From Mycobacterium haemophilum DSM 44634 (GTDB lineage: Bacteria; Actinomycetota; Actinomycetes; Mycobacteriales; Mycobacteriaceae): a stretch of 64,000 nt of DNA. The DNA lies in contig NZ_CP011883.2 of assembly GCF_000340435.2 (NCBI RefSeq), positions 2,650,687 through 2,714,686 of the forward strand. Direction: 5' to 3'. A program made the position numbers and the translations under genes. Shown piece after piece: positions 43,383-53,270 of this stretch. The notes beneath the pieces are model-generated. The model searched no databases and had not been told where the DNA came from. It worked only from the letters and a program-made list of their open reading frames with translations. Within the stretch, counting starts at the first letter, position 1, and the number at the start of each line of letters is the position of its first letter.

Positions 43383-44231
43383 GTCACGACCAGTATCGCT
43401 GTAATCGGGGCCACCGGCACCATCGGATCCAGGGTCATTGCCAGGCTGAGGGGCCGCGATGTCACGGTGGTCCAGATTGCCCGCACCTACGGAATCGATG
43501 TGATCACTGGGACCGGTTTATCGCAGGCCCTAGAAGGCGTTGACATCGCAATCGACGTATCCGCCCCCATGCCGGCCGATGATTACCTAGCCATCACCGA
43601 CACACTCACCGCAGCTTCGCGCAATATCGTGGGCGCCTGCGCCTCGCAAGGAGTCCAGCGGCTGGTGGTGTTGACGATTGCTGGCGCTGATAAGGCGGTG
43701 TTTGACAGCTTTCCGTACTACGTAGCTAAGCGGGCGGCCGAGGACGTTGTGCTCAGCAGCCCGGTACCGGCGACAATCGTGAAGTCCACGCACTGCCACG
43801 AGTTCGCCACCAACCGCGCAGTAGTGACCTGCAACGAGCACCAAGTCGTCGTCCAAGATTGGCTCATCCAACCAATAGCTGCCGACTCGGTCGCTGATGT
43901 TCTCGTCGAGGCGGCTCTCGGTCAAACGCACACGCCCCGTACCATCACCGGTCCGCACGGTATCCGATTACCTCTGTTCACGGCGAAGCTACTTGCTTTG
44001 CAAGGCGACTACCGTCGCGTGCGCGCGGTACCGCCAGACCTCGAGGAGCTGGCCACCGGAGCGCTGCTCGCTCCTGATCACGCGGTTGTCATCGGTCCCG
44101 ACGTCGAAACCTGGCTTCACGCGCCGGCGCCAACTGGCACGCCGAGCAGTACATCAGCCGGAGGCGGCTTTTGGACAACCCGGGCGACGAAGCACGCAAG
44201 ATCTTTCACACCGTTGACGCCTCGAAATTGA
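43383..44231 (+). CDS. NmrA/SDR-like NAD(P)-binding protein with no proper start codon
   Basis: The coding frame begins TTSIAVIGATGTIGSRVIAR, the Rossmann GxxGxxG, and continues through VQRLVVLTIAG, FPYYVAKRAAEDV and ITGPHGIRLP. From the upstream in-frame TAG (43344) to 43467 there is no ATG, GTG or TTG. The expected position before TTSIAV holds GTC at 43383. Starting at GTG 43467 would remove the cofactor motif. It therefore either uses an unusual start or has lost its start codon. The C-terminus after ETWLHAPAPTGT diverges from relatives. Confidence 0.6.
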   Translation, partial: VTTSIAVIGATGTIGSRVIARLRGRDVTVVQIARTYGIDVITGTGLSQALEGVDIAIDVSAPMPADDYLAITDTLTAASRNIVGACASQGVQRLVVLTIAGADKAVFDSFPYYVAKRAAEDVVLSSPVPATIVKSTHCHEFATNRAVVTCNEHQVVVQDWLIQPIAADSVADVLVEAALGQTHTPRTITGPHGIRLPLFTAKLLALQGDYRRVRAVPPDLEELATGALLAPDHAVVIGPDVETWLHAPAPTGTPSSTSAGGGFWTTRATKHARSFTPLTPRN

Positions 44232-44241
44232 AAGGACGCTC

Positions 44242-44690
44242 ATGGCCGAATACGTGCTACCCGAGTTGGACTATTACTATGGAGCGCTTGAGCCGCACAT
44301 TTCGAGACAGATCAACGAGATTCACCACGGAAGACACCACGCCACCTACGTTAAGGACGCCAAGGTGCGTTGGCCAAGCTCGCCGAAGCCCGCGAAAAAG
44401 GCGACCACAGCGCCACTTTCCTCAATGAGAAGGACCTGGCGTTCAATCTCGGCGGCCACGTGAACCATTCCATCTGGTGGCAGAATCTTTCGCCGGACGG
44501 CGGAATGCCGCTTGGGATCATCCCGCTGCTGCAAGTTGATATGTGGGAACATGCGTACTACTTGCAGTACGCCAACGTTAAGGCCGACTACGTCAAAGCG
44601 TTCTGGAATGTGGTCAACTGAGCCGACGTCAGCAGTCGGTTTGCTGCGGCCACGGACCAAACCAATTATGTGATTCTCCTGCGTGCCTAG
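44242..44690 (+). pseudogene. sodA: Fe/Mn superoxide dismutase paralogue, broken
   Basis: AAAGGACGCTC precedes ATG 44242, giving MAEYVLPELDYYYGALEPH and INEIHHGRHHATYVKDA. A -1 shift near 44362 moves to LAKLAEAREKGDHSATFL and GHVNHSIWWQNLSPDGG. About 50 residues are then missing, and the frame resumes at PLGIIPLLQVDMWEHAYYL, retaining the DxWEHA metal site. TGA at 44619-44621 replaces the tryptophan expected after FWNVVN, although homologous sequence (ADVSSRFAAAT) continues. Three independent lesions make it a pseudogene. Confidence 0.92.
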
Positions 44691-44803
44691 GGCGCAACGA
44701 CACAACGTCTTACACGCGCAGCGGTAGCAGCGAGCGTCGTTGCTCAGGTTGTCCGGTGTCTTTCCAGTGAGTAACGGCCAAGATTGCGGGTACTCGAAGA
44801 GCT

Positions 44804-45841
44804 GTGGGATCTGTCAAGGCGGCTAGGGCGAGTCAGACTGTCGTCGTCACCGGCGCCAGTGGCGGAATCGGGCGGGCAACAGCTATCGCATTCGGCGCGC
44901 GCGGCGCGCAGGTCGGTCTGGTTGCCCGAGGCGAGAAAGGACTGAACGCCGCGGCCCAGGACGTCGAAGCCGCCGGTGGAAAAGCATGCGTGATACCCAC
45001 CGATGTGGCCGAACCGGAGCCGTGCAGGGCCGCCGCGGAGGAGGCCGAACGAGCGTTCGGACCGATTGACGTGTGGGTGAATGCGGCTTTCACGTCGGTG
45101 TTTTCCCGATTTTGCGAAATCACGCCCGCGGAGTATCGGCGGGTCACCGAGGTGACCTACCTTGGCTATGTCTATGCCACCATGGCCGCGCTGCAGCGGA
45201 TGAAAACTCGAAACGCCGGCACCGTAGTGCAGGTCGGTTCGGCACTTGCCTACCGGGGCATCCCGCTCCAAACCGCTTATTGCGGTGCCAAGCATGCGAT
45301 TCAGGGCTTTCATGAGGCGCTGCGATGCGAGTTGCTGCACGACCACAGCAACGTTCACGTCACGATGATCCAGATGCCGGCGGTCAACACCCCACAGTTC
45401 TCCTGGGTATTGTCGCGGCTACCCCACCAAGCCCAACCGGTTCCGCCGATCTACCAGCCGGAAGTCGCTGCGCGGGCGGTGCTCTACGCCGCGAATCATC
45501 CTCGGCGACGCGAATATTGGGTGGGTGGAAGCACGGCGGGAACGTTGGCGGCCAATGCGATAGCACCCGGCCTGCTGGATCGCTACCTAGCCCGCACCGG
45601 CTTTGACTCACAGCAAACCGAGCAGGTGCGCCCGCCCGAACAGCCAGCCAACATCTGGGAACCCGCTGACGACAGCGACGGTCACGATTACGGCCCGCAC
45701 GGTGTTTTCGATGACCGGTCTACCGGACGCAGTGGGCAGCTGTGGGCCTCCCACCATCACGGACTTCTCGGCGGCGCGGCAACCGCTGCCCTTGCCGTTG
45801 CTGCCGGGGTGGCTGCGGGATGGTCACGTCGATGGCACTAG
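44804..45841 (+). CDS. Short-chain dehydrogenase with C-terminal membrane segment
   Basis: The 345-residue SDR has VVVTGASGGIGRA near residue 13, the NAAF variant of NNAG near residue 90, and the catalytic SALAY and YCGAK (YxxxK) near residues 147-165. A linker follows, with a hydrophobic stretch near residue 325 (GGAATAALAVAAGVAAGW) that may anchor it to the membrane. The start is GTG 44804. It is the classical SDR type common in actinobacterial stress clusters; the substrate is unknown. Confidence 0.85.
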   Translation: MGSVKAARASQTVVVTGASGGIGRATAIAFGARGAQVGLVARGEKGLNAAAQDVEAAGGKACVIPTDVAEPEPCRAAAEEAERAFGPIDVWVNAAFTSVFSRFCEITPAEYRRVTEVTYLGYVYATMAALQRMKTRNAGTVVQVGSALAYRGIPLQTAYCGAKHAIQGFHEALRCELLHDHSNVHVTMIQMPAVNTPQFSWVLSRLPHQAQPVPPIYQPEVAARAVLYAANHPRRREYWVGGSTAGTLAANAIAPGLLDRYLARTGFDSQQTEQVRPPEQPANIWEPADDSDGHDYGPHGVFDDRSTGRSGQLWASHHHGLLGGAATAALAVAAGVAAGWSRRWH

Positions 45842-45888
45842 TGACGGTTGTGGACTCAGCATGAAAGCTGTTCTGCTAGGAGGGATTA

Positions 45889-47682
45889 ATGTCCAAGCAA
45901 GATGTCGCTGATTACCTGCTGCAGCGGTTACGGGCGTGGAATGTTGAGCACGTATTCGCGTTTCCCGGCGACGGCATCAAAGGGATCCTCGCCGCATGGG
46001 GCCGCGCGGACAACCACCCGACGTTCATTCAAGCGCGCCATGAGGAGATGAGCGCGTTCGAAGCGGTCGGCTATGCCAAGTTCAGTGGCCGGGTCGGGGT
46101 ATGCATGGCCACGTCGGGTCCTGGCGCGATCCATCTGCTCAACGGCCTCTACGACGCCAAACTCGACCACGTTCCGGTGGTGGCCATTGTCGGGCAGACT
46201 AACCGCAGCGCCATGGGCGGCTCCTACCAGCAAGAGGTCGACCTGCTAAGTCTGTACAAAGATGTCGCCAGCGACTACGTCCAAATGGTCACTGTTCCAG
46301 AACAATTACCCAACGTACTGGATCGCGCCTTCCGCGTTGCGTTGGCTCAGCGCTGCCCGACGGCCTTGATCATTCCCGCCGATGTGCAAGAACTGCCATA
46401 TTCGGCACCTACCCACGCATTCAAGATGGTGCCCTCCAGCCTCGGCATCGACTGGCCCGCGATCGCCCCCGACGACACGGCCATCGCCCGGGCAGCCGAC
46501 GTGCTCAACGAGGGCAACCGGGTAGCCATGTTAGTAGGAACTGGTGCCCGCGACGCACGCGAGGAGCTCATCGAAGTCGCCGACTTACTCGGCGCCGGAG
46601 CGGCCAAGGCGTTGTTGGGCAAGGACGTGCTATCCGATGAACTTCCCTGGGTCACAGGATCTATCGGACTACTGGGAACCCGGCCCAGCTACGAGTTGAT
46701 GCGTGACTGCGACACGCTACTCACCGTGGGATCCAGCTTCCCCTACACCCAGTTCATGCCCAAGTTCGGACAATGCCGCGCGGTACAGATCGACATCGAC
46801 GGTCGATTCATCGGCATGCGCTACCCTTACGAGATCAACCTGGTGGCCGACGCGAAGGCCGCACTGCGCGCCTTGATTCCGTATCTGAACCGCAAAACCG
46901 ACCGAGCGTGGCGGAAGAGCATCGAGGCCAATGTCTCCCGCTGGTGGGAAACCATGCACAAGGAGGCGATGGTCAGCGCCCACCCGATCAACCCGCTGCG
47001 GCTGTTCTCCGAACTCTCCCCCCAGCTACCCGACAACGCCATTGTCACAGCTGATTCCGGGTCAGCAGCCAATTGGTATGCGCGCAATCTACGATTCGGC
47101 GGCAGCGTTCGAGGTTCGCTGTCAGGCAATCTCGCAACCATGGGCCCTGGGGTTCCGTACGGGATTGGCGCCAAATTCGCTCACCCGCAACGGCCGGTCA
47201 TCGTGTTCGCCGGCGACGGCGCCATGCAGATGAACGGGATGGCCGAGCTGATCACGATCAAACGGTACTGGCGAGATTGGGATGATCCGCGCCTGGTCGT
47301 AGCGGTCCTACACAATAACGACCTCAACCAGGTCACCTGGGAAATGCGCGCCATGGCGGGTGCACCGAAATTCGTGGAATCCCAGGCACTCCCCGACATT
47401 GACTACGCTAGCTTTGCAGCCAGCCTGGGACTTAACGCGATGGCCATCAAAGACCCAGAAGAGCTCTCCACTGCTTGGCGCGACGCACTGTTGGCGGACC
47501 GCCCAACGGTATTGGACGTCTACACCGACCCCGACATGCCCCCCATCCCGCCGCATGCCACCTGGGACCAATTCAAGGCCACCAGCGCCGCGGTACTCGC
47601 CGGCGATAAGGACCGGGTGGGGTTCGTCAAGGAAGGACTCAGGACCAAAGCGCAGGAGTTCCTGCCCCACAAGAAAAGTTGA
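45889..47682 (+). CDS. Thiamine-diphosphate-dependent pyruvate oxidase/dehydrogenase-like enzyme
   Basis: The 597-residue ThDP enzyme has the catalytic glutamate in ARHEEMSAFEAVGYA near residue 52, ATSGPGAIHLLNGLYDA near residue 75, and the ThDP signature GDGAMQMNGM ... NN near residues 444-475. The middle domain resembles the FAD-binding region of PoxB-type enzymes. It could oxidise pyruvate or a related 2-oxoacid with decarboxylation. AGGAGG precedes ATG 45889. It heads a likely unit with the enolase-superfamily remnant and the FAD/Fe-S dehydrogenase. Confidence 0.88.
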   Translation: MSKQDVADYLLQRLRAWNVEHVFAFPGDGIKGILAAWGRADNHPTFIQARHEEMSAFEAVGYAKFSGRVGVCMATSGPGAIHLLNGLYDAKLDHVPVVAIVGQTNRSAMGGSYQQEVDLLSLYKDVASDYVQMVTVPEQLPNVLDRAFRVALAQRCPTALIIPADVQELPYSAPTHAFKMVPSSLGIDWPAIAPDDTAIARAADVLNEGNRVAMLVGTGARDAREELIEVADLLGAGAAKALLGKDVLSDELPWVTGSIGLLGTRPSYELMRDCDTLLTVGSSFPYTQFMPKFGQCRAVQIDIDGRFIGMRYPYEINLVADAKAALRALIPYLNRKTDRAWRKSIEANVSRWWETMHKEAMVSAHPINPLRLFSELSPQLPDNAIVTADSGSAANWYARNLRFGGSVRGSLSGNLATMGPGVPYGIGAKFAHPQRPVIVFAGDGAMQMNGMAELITIKRYWRDWDDPRLVVAVLHNNDLNQVTWEMRAMAGAPKFVESQALPDIDYASFAASLGLNAMAIKDPEELSTAWRDALLADRPTVLDVYTDPDMPPIPPHATWDQFKATSAAVLAGDKDRVGFVKEGLRTKAQEFLPHKKS

Positions 47683-47698
47683 CGGGTGATCTAAGGCC

Positions 47699-48822
47699 AT
47701 GCCCCAACCCGCATCGCTGACCGACACCTAGCCGGTTACCGGTCTGACCGCCACGGCATACACCATCCCGACCGATGCACCCGAGGCCGACGGCACACTA
47801 AGCTGGGATGCCACGACAATGGTTGTTGCGCAGGCTTATTGCGGCGACGAAGTCGGAACTGGCTGGACCTACGGTAGTCCGGCGTGCGTTTCCGTCATCC
47901 ATGGAGTGTTGGCCGACCACGTGATCGGCCGCAGCGCCTTAGACGTCGCCGGGGCATCCGACGCTATGGTCAAGGCGCTCCGTAATGTCGGACGGCAAGG
48001 GATCGGCGGGCAAGCGCTTTCGGCCGTCGACGTCGCGCTGTGGGATCTCAAGGCTCGGTTATTGGTGCTGCCACTGCACCGGCTGATCGGCTCGGTGCGC
48101 GACGCGGTTGCAGTATACGGTAGCGGCGGGTTCACCTGCTATAACACACAACAGCTGTCTGCTCAGCTCCATGATTGGACCGATCGGTTGCAGATTCCTC
48201 GGGTGAAAATCAAGATCGGCGAATCCTGGGGCACCGGCCCTGACCGCGATTTGGCTCGGATGTCTCAGACCCGAGGCGCGATCGGCGACACCGTTAAATT
48301 CTATGTCGACGCCAACGGCGCGTACGGACGCAAGCAAGCCATCCGGATCATGGCCGCCGCAGCCGATCTAGACGTGCGTTGGTTCGAGGAGCCGGTCTCC
48401 TCTGATGACCTCGACGGGTTGCACGCCGTTCGTGACGCAGTGACCGCCGACGTGGCTGCCGGCGAGTATGGATATGACCTCACCTACTTCCGCCGGATGT
48501 GTCAGGCCGGCGCGGTGGACTGCCTGCAGGCCGACGCGTCACGCTGCGGGGGATCACCGAATGGCTGCGGGTTGCCGCGGTGGCCGGCTGCTACGGACTG
48601 GATATCTCGGCGCATTGCGCACCGAACCTGCACCTACACGTGGGCGCTGCCACTGCCAACCTACGGCACCTGGAGTGGTTCCACGACCACGCCCGCATCG
48701 AGCTGATGGCGTTCGACGGCACGACGCAACCCATCGGCGGACTGCTTCGCCCCAACTCGGACGCACCGGGTCATGGGCTGATGCTTCGCAACCGTGATAT
48801 CGAAAAATACCGAGACGATTGA
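47699..48822 (+). pseudogene. Mandelate-racemase/enolase-superfamily gene with nonsense and frameshift
   Basis: From ATG 47699 the frame meets TAG at 47729-47731 after ten codons. Similarity then continues in the same frame: TGLTATAYTIPTDAPEADGT, ALSAVDVALWDLKARLL, RVKIKIGESWG (KxK), FYVDANGAY and WFEEPVSSDDL (metal ligands). Near 48540 a -1 shift in a G-run moves ADASRCGG to ITEWLRVAAVAGCYGLDI in the next frame, ending at 48822. The family contains sugar-acid dehydratases and muconate cycloisomerases. Both lesions must be reversed for function. Confidence 0.85.
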
Positions 48823-48842
48823 GATTTCGACGGAGAATTCAC

Positions 48843-51610
48843 ATGATCACGACTCGGTCAAACCGAACGCCAACGTTATTTGAAGCGGCAGCCGCCGATT
48901 TGCGTGAATACGTTGACGGTGAGATCCGATTCGGCCCTGGCTCACGTGCGACCTATGCCACTGATGCCTCCAACTATCGGCAGGTGCCCATCGGCGTTGT
49001 GTTGCCACGCACCCCTGAGGCAGCCGCCAAGGCGGTCCGGGTGTGCAACCAGCACGACCTGCCGTTGCTATCTCGTGGCGGCGGCACCAGTCTGGCCGGG
49101 CAGTGCTGCAATGCTGCAGTCGTGATCGACTGGAGCAAATACTGCACCCGGGTCTGCTCCGTCGACACCGAAGCCGGTGTCGCCGTGGTAGAACCCGGTA
49201 TCAAGCTCGATCAGCTCAACGAGCAGCTGCAGGAGTCGGGCTGGATGGTGGGTCCTAAACCGTCTACCCACGTCAGCTGCACGATCGGCGGCATGATCGG
49301 CAACAACTCCTGCGGTTCGAGCGCCCAGGCGTATGGCAAGACGGTTGATTCGGTGCGACGCCTTGAAGTGCTCACCTACGACGGGGTGCGGATGTGGGTG
49401 GACCAGACCGACGACGACGAGTTCATCGCCATCCTGAACGAAAACGGTAGGCGGGCCGAGATCTATCGCGGCCTCAAGGCCATCGCCGACAGCTACTCCG
49501 ACGATATCCGGTCCAGCTATCCGCACATCCCGAGGCGGGTTTCGGGCTACAACCTTGATTCGTTGTTGTCGGAGAACGGCTTTAACATCGCCAAGGCCCT
49601 GGTCGGCTCCGAGAGCACCTTGGTGACGGTGCTGCACGCGGAACTGGCCCTGGTGCGCCGGCCGGCCGCGACCACGCTCGCGGTCTTGGGCTTCGACGAC
49701 ATCGCGGCGGCCGCGGACGTGGTGCCAGCCGTACTCGAACACAATCCGTCGGCGTTAGAGGGCCTAGATCACCGCCTGGTCGAGCTAGAGCACTCGCAAC
49801 GGCTGGCCGAAAAGGCCCTGCGTCAGTTGCCGGATGGCAATGCCTGGCTGATGATACAGCTCGACGGTGACAGCCAAGACGAGGCGGACCGCAAAGCCAA
49901 GTCGGTGATCAGCGCTCTACAGAAACGGGTGCACACCGACGCCACTGTGCTCGATGACCCCACCCGGAAGAAGGAAGTCTGGAGTGCCCGCGAAGCGGGC
50001 CTCGGCGCCACCGCCTATCCACCCAACGAGCCCGAAACGCATGAGGGATGGGAGGATGCCGCCGTACCGCCGGACCGACTCGGGGACTATCTGCGGGATT
50101 TCCGCCGGCTGCTGACCGTTTCGGCTATAAAAGTGCGTCGCTGTATGGACATTTCGGTCAGGGTTGCGTGCACACCCGCATTCCGTTCGTGCTGCGGACC
50201 GCGGAGGGCGCTGCTAAATACCGCGCGTTCGTCGAAGATTCGGCTCGGCTGGTGGTGGAGTATGGCGGCTCGCTATCCGGCGAACACGGCGACGGCCAGT
50301 CCCGAGCCGAGCTGCTGCCGATCATGTTCGGCGAACGCGTGGTGGGCGCATTCGAGCGGACCAAGGCGCTGTTCGACCCGCATAACCGGATGAATCCTGG
50401 CAAGATCATGCACCCCAATCGGCTCGATGACAACCTGCGCCTCGGAGTGGACTACCGTCCCGCCGAACCCGCTACCGAGTTTTCCTACACCGACGACGAC
50501 CACCGCTTTTCGCGCGCGGCGGCGCGCTGTGTGGGTGTTGGGAAGTGCCGCGGGCACGAGTCGGGTGTGATGTGCCCGAGCTACCGCGCCACTGGTGAGG
50601 AAGAGCACTCCACCCGTGGGCGAGCGCGGCTGCTGTTCGAAATGGTGCGAGGCGATGTCATTACTGACGGATGGCGCTCCCCCGAAGTCCACGACGCGCT
50701 GGATCTCTGCCTGGCCTGCAAGGGCTGTCGCAGCGACTGCCCGGTTGACGTAGATATGGCGACCTACAAGGCCGAGTTCCTCTTCCATCACTATCGACGC
50801 CGGCTGCGGCCACTGGCGCACTATTCGATGGGGTGGATCCCGCTGTGGGCAGGCCGCGCTACGCCGTCGCGAGGGCGGGTGCTGCTGTGGCCGGATACCT
50901 TCGTGAATAATTTCGAACCCAAGGTGGGTCAGGCCGCTGTCGCGGTGCTGGAATCGGCCGGGTTCGACGTCGAAGTCCCACCCCGCACTGTGTGCTGCGG
51001 GTTGACGTGGATCTCCACCGGTCAGCTCCGCACCGCGAAACGCGTGCTGTGCCGCACTCTCGCGAACCTGAGTCCGGCGCTGCGAACAGGCACACCGGTG
51101 GTGGTGCTGGAGCCCAGCTGTGCCGCGGTGTTTCGATCCGATCTGCCCGAACTGCTCTACGGCGACGAGGATGCACACCGGTTGGCAAGCCAGACATACA
51201 CTCTCGGTGAGCTTTTGGCACGCAACGCCCCCGACTGGGAGCCACCGCGCATCACCGCGGACGCGGTCGTGCAGCAGCACTGTCATCAACATGCAGTACT
51301 GGGATACACCCACGAGCGGCAGCTGCTCTCCGACGCCGGGGTGGACGCCGAGATACTCGACGCCGGATGTTGTGGCTTAGCAGGAAATTTCGGCTTTGAA
51401 AAGGGTCACTACGATGTGTCGGTCGCATGTGCCGAAGACAAATTGATGCCGGCGCTGCGCAGCGCTGATCCCGATAGCCTGGTGCTGGCCGACGGGTTTA
51501 GTTGCCGCACCCAGATGCGTGAACTCGCTACCGACCGCCGGCCCATGCACGTCGCGCAGGTCCTTGCTGCCGCCCTATCGGCCCGCAACCTGAGTAGTTC
51601 TGCGTCCTGA
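48843..51610 (+). pseudogene. FAD-linked oxidase/Fe-S dehydrogenase (GlcD-GlpC fusion type) with one frameshift
   Basis: The first frame (MITTRSNRTPTLFEAAAADL) has the PCMH FAD domain with LLSRGGGTSLAGQCCNAAVV near residue 78 and IGGMIGNNSCGSSAQAYGK near residue 148. At about 50114 one base is missing: FRRLLTVS should read LLDRFGYKSASLYGHFG. The next frame continues through HGDGQSRAELLP, then a ferredoxin-like domain (CLACKGCRSDCPVD) and two CCG domains (CCGLTW and CCGLAG). The family oxidises D-lactate or related 2-hydroxyacids. One lesion only, so sequencing error must be excluded. Confidence 0.8.
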
Positions 51611-52261
51611 CGGCACGGCACCGGCGACGCGCAGGTCGTCGACAAACAGCTTGTAAGCTTCGTCGTGGCGATCGCTGCGATCGCGCAACACCGCCGACGG
51701 GTGAACGGTCGCTAGCACGATCGGCTCGGGTGCTAACTGCAGATCGATCGCCGAAGGTAGCTGGGTGAGCTGACCACGTTGGGCAGATATCCGAAATGCC
51801 GTGCCCAGCAGCGCTTGTGCGGCCGTCGCGCCGAGACACACGATCACCTGCGGCCGCACCGCCTCGATCTCGGCGATGAGCCAGGGCCGGCAGGCGACAA
51901 TTTCGGTACGGCTCGGTTTCTGGTGGATACGTCGTTTGCCGTGCTTGCGGGTGAACTTGAAGTGTTTGACGGCATTAGTCCGATATGTCAGTGCGGGATC
52001 AATGCCAACCTCATCGAGTGCCCGGGTCAACAGTCGACCCGCGGGGCCGACAAACGGCATACCGGCTCGGTCCTCCTGATTCCCCGGCTGCTCCCCCACC
52101 AACATGATCGGCGCCCCGGACCGTCCGTGACCGAATACTGTTTGGGTGGCCGCCTCAAACAGTGCGCAGCCCTGACACCGGCCCGCCGCGGTTTGCAATG
52201 AATCAAGCGCGCGATCGTCAGGCAAGTAACGTGCGGCACCAGCTGTAGGCGTTGCGTCCAT
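51575..52261 (-). CDS. udgX: UdgX-type uracil-DNA glycosylase
   Basis: The 228-residue UDG superfamily protein has motif 1 GEQPGNQEDRAGMPFVGPAG near residue 56, a Cys-rich start (CQGCALF) consistent with a family 4-like Fe-S cluster, the UdgX-specific loop GKRRIHQKPSRTE near residue 107, and motif 2 HPSAVLRD near residue 187. In UdgX of M. smegmatis the His in KRRIH forms a covalent bond with the abasic site. All these elements are present. The 3' end overlaps the FAD/Fe-S gene by 36 bp in convergent orientation. It lies 12 bp after the F420 gene. Confidence 0.9.
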   Translation of the reverse strand: MDATPTAGAARYLPDDRALDSLQTAAGRCQGCALFEAATQTVFGHGRSGAPIMLVGEQPGNQEDRAGMPFVGPAGRLLTRALDEVGIDPALTYRTNAVKHFKFTRKHGKRRIHQKPSRTEIVACRPWLIAEIEAVRPQVIVCLGATAAQALLGTAFRISAQRGQLTQLPSAIDLQLAPEPIVLATVHPSAVLRDRSDRHDEAYKLFVDDLRVAGAVPSGRRTTQVAGR

Positions 52262-52273
52262 GATGAAACTGGC

Positions 52274-53230
52274 TCAAACGGCGATCTCGGGCACAACCTC
52301 CGATTCCCAGAAGTCGAAGAAGCGGCCCTGTCCCGACCCGATCTGCTGAATGTATACCTCGTCGAAACCAGCGTCGGAAAATGCGCGGATCCGGTCTAGG
52401 TACGGTTTGAGGTCCGGACCGCAAGGCACCGCTTCTTCCACAGCGGAGGCGGGAACAAGACTAGATGCTTGCTCGAAATGCGCCGGAGTTGGCAGGATCT
52501 GGGCAAGCTCGCCGGGTAGCTGTTCATTTGGCCACAGGCGGTGGGCGGTGCTGATAGCTTCTCCGGCTGTCGGGGCATAGCACACTTTAAAGCCGGCTTG
52601 GGTGGGTTTGCCCACGCCGCCAGCGTCACGGAATTCGGACACCAGCTCGCGCGACGGCATCGTGCTTTGATAGCCGTCGCCGATCCGACCGGCCAGCCGA
52701 GCAGAACGGGGGCCGAACCCGGAAATGTAGATGGGCGGAGACCTCGCCGGCAACGTATAGATCCGGGCATTATCCACCGTGAAATACGGGCCGCGATGGC
52801 TGATCTGCTTGCCGGTGAACAAGCTCCGGATCACATCTACCGCTTCTTTCAGCATCTCGCGCCTGGTGGCCGAGGGCGGCCAATGCGCGCCGGTGATGTG
52901 CTCGTTTAGCGCCTCCCCCGTACCCAGGCCCAGCACGAATCGCCCGTCGAGTTGGACCGCGCAGGTCGCGGCTGCCTGTGCGACAACGGCGGGGTGCATC
53001 CGCACGATCGGACAGGTGACCGCGGTGGTGATGGGGAGCGAACACGCTTGGGACAGCGCCCCGATGACCGACCAGACAAAGGGACTATGGCCTTGCTCGC
53101 CGTTCCACGGATGGAAATGGTCTGAGATCCACAGCCGTTCGAAGCCGGCTGACTCGGCGCGCACCGCCTGGCGCACCAACTCATCTGGAGGGAATTCCTC
53201 GCAGGACAGGAAGTAACCCAGTGACGTCAT
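52274..53230 (-). CDS. LLM-class F420-dependent oxidoreductase
   Basis: The 318-residue TIM-barrel protein starts MTSLGYFLSCEEFPPDEL and has WISDHFHPWN near residue 34 and LGLGTGEALNEH near residue 99, both seen in the glucose-6-phosphate-dehydrogenase-like F420 subgroup. It probably oxidises or reduces a small substrate using coenzyme F420. It sits between the hemerythrin gene (40 bp upstream) and udgX (12 bp downstream), so the three probably form an operon. Confidence 0.88.
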   Translation of the reverse strand: MTSLGYFLSCEEFPPDELVRQAVRAESAGFERLWISDHFHPWNGEQGHSPFVWSVIGALSQACSLPITTAVTCPIVRMHPAVVAQAAATCAVQLDGRFVLGLGTGEALNEHITGAHWPPSATRREMLKEAVDVIRSLFTGKQISHRGPYFTVDNARIYTLPARSPPIYISGFGPRSARLAGRIGDGYQSTMPSRELVSEFRDAGGVGKPTQAGFKVCYAPTAGEAISTAHRLWPNEQLPGELAQILPTPAHFEQASSLVPASAVEEAVPCGPDLKPYLDRIRAFSDAGFDEVYIQQIGSGQGRFFDFWESEVVPEIAV

Positions 53231-53270
53231 GCCCTGGGCATACCCCTGTCTGGGCGCGCGAAACGCCGGG

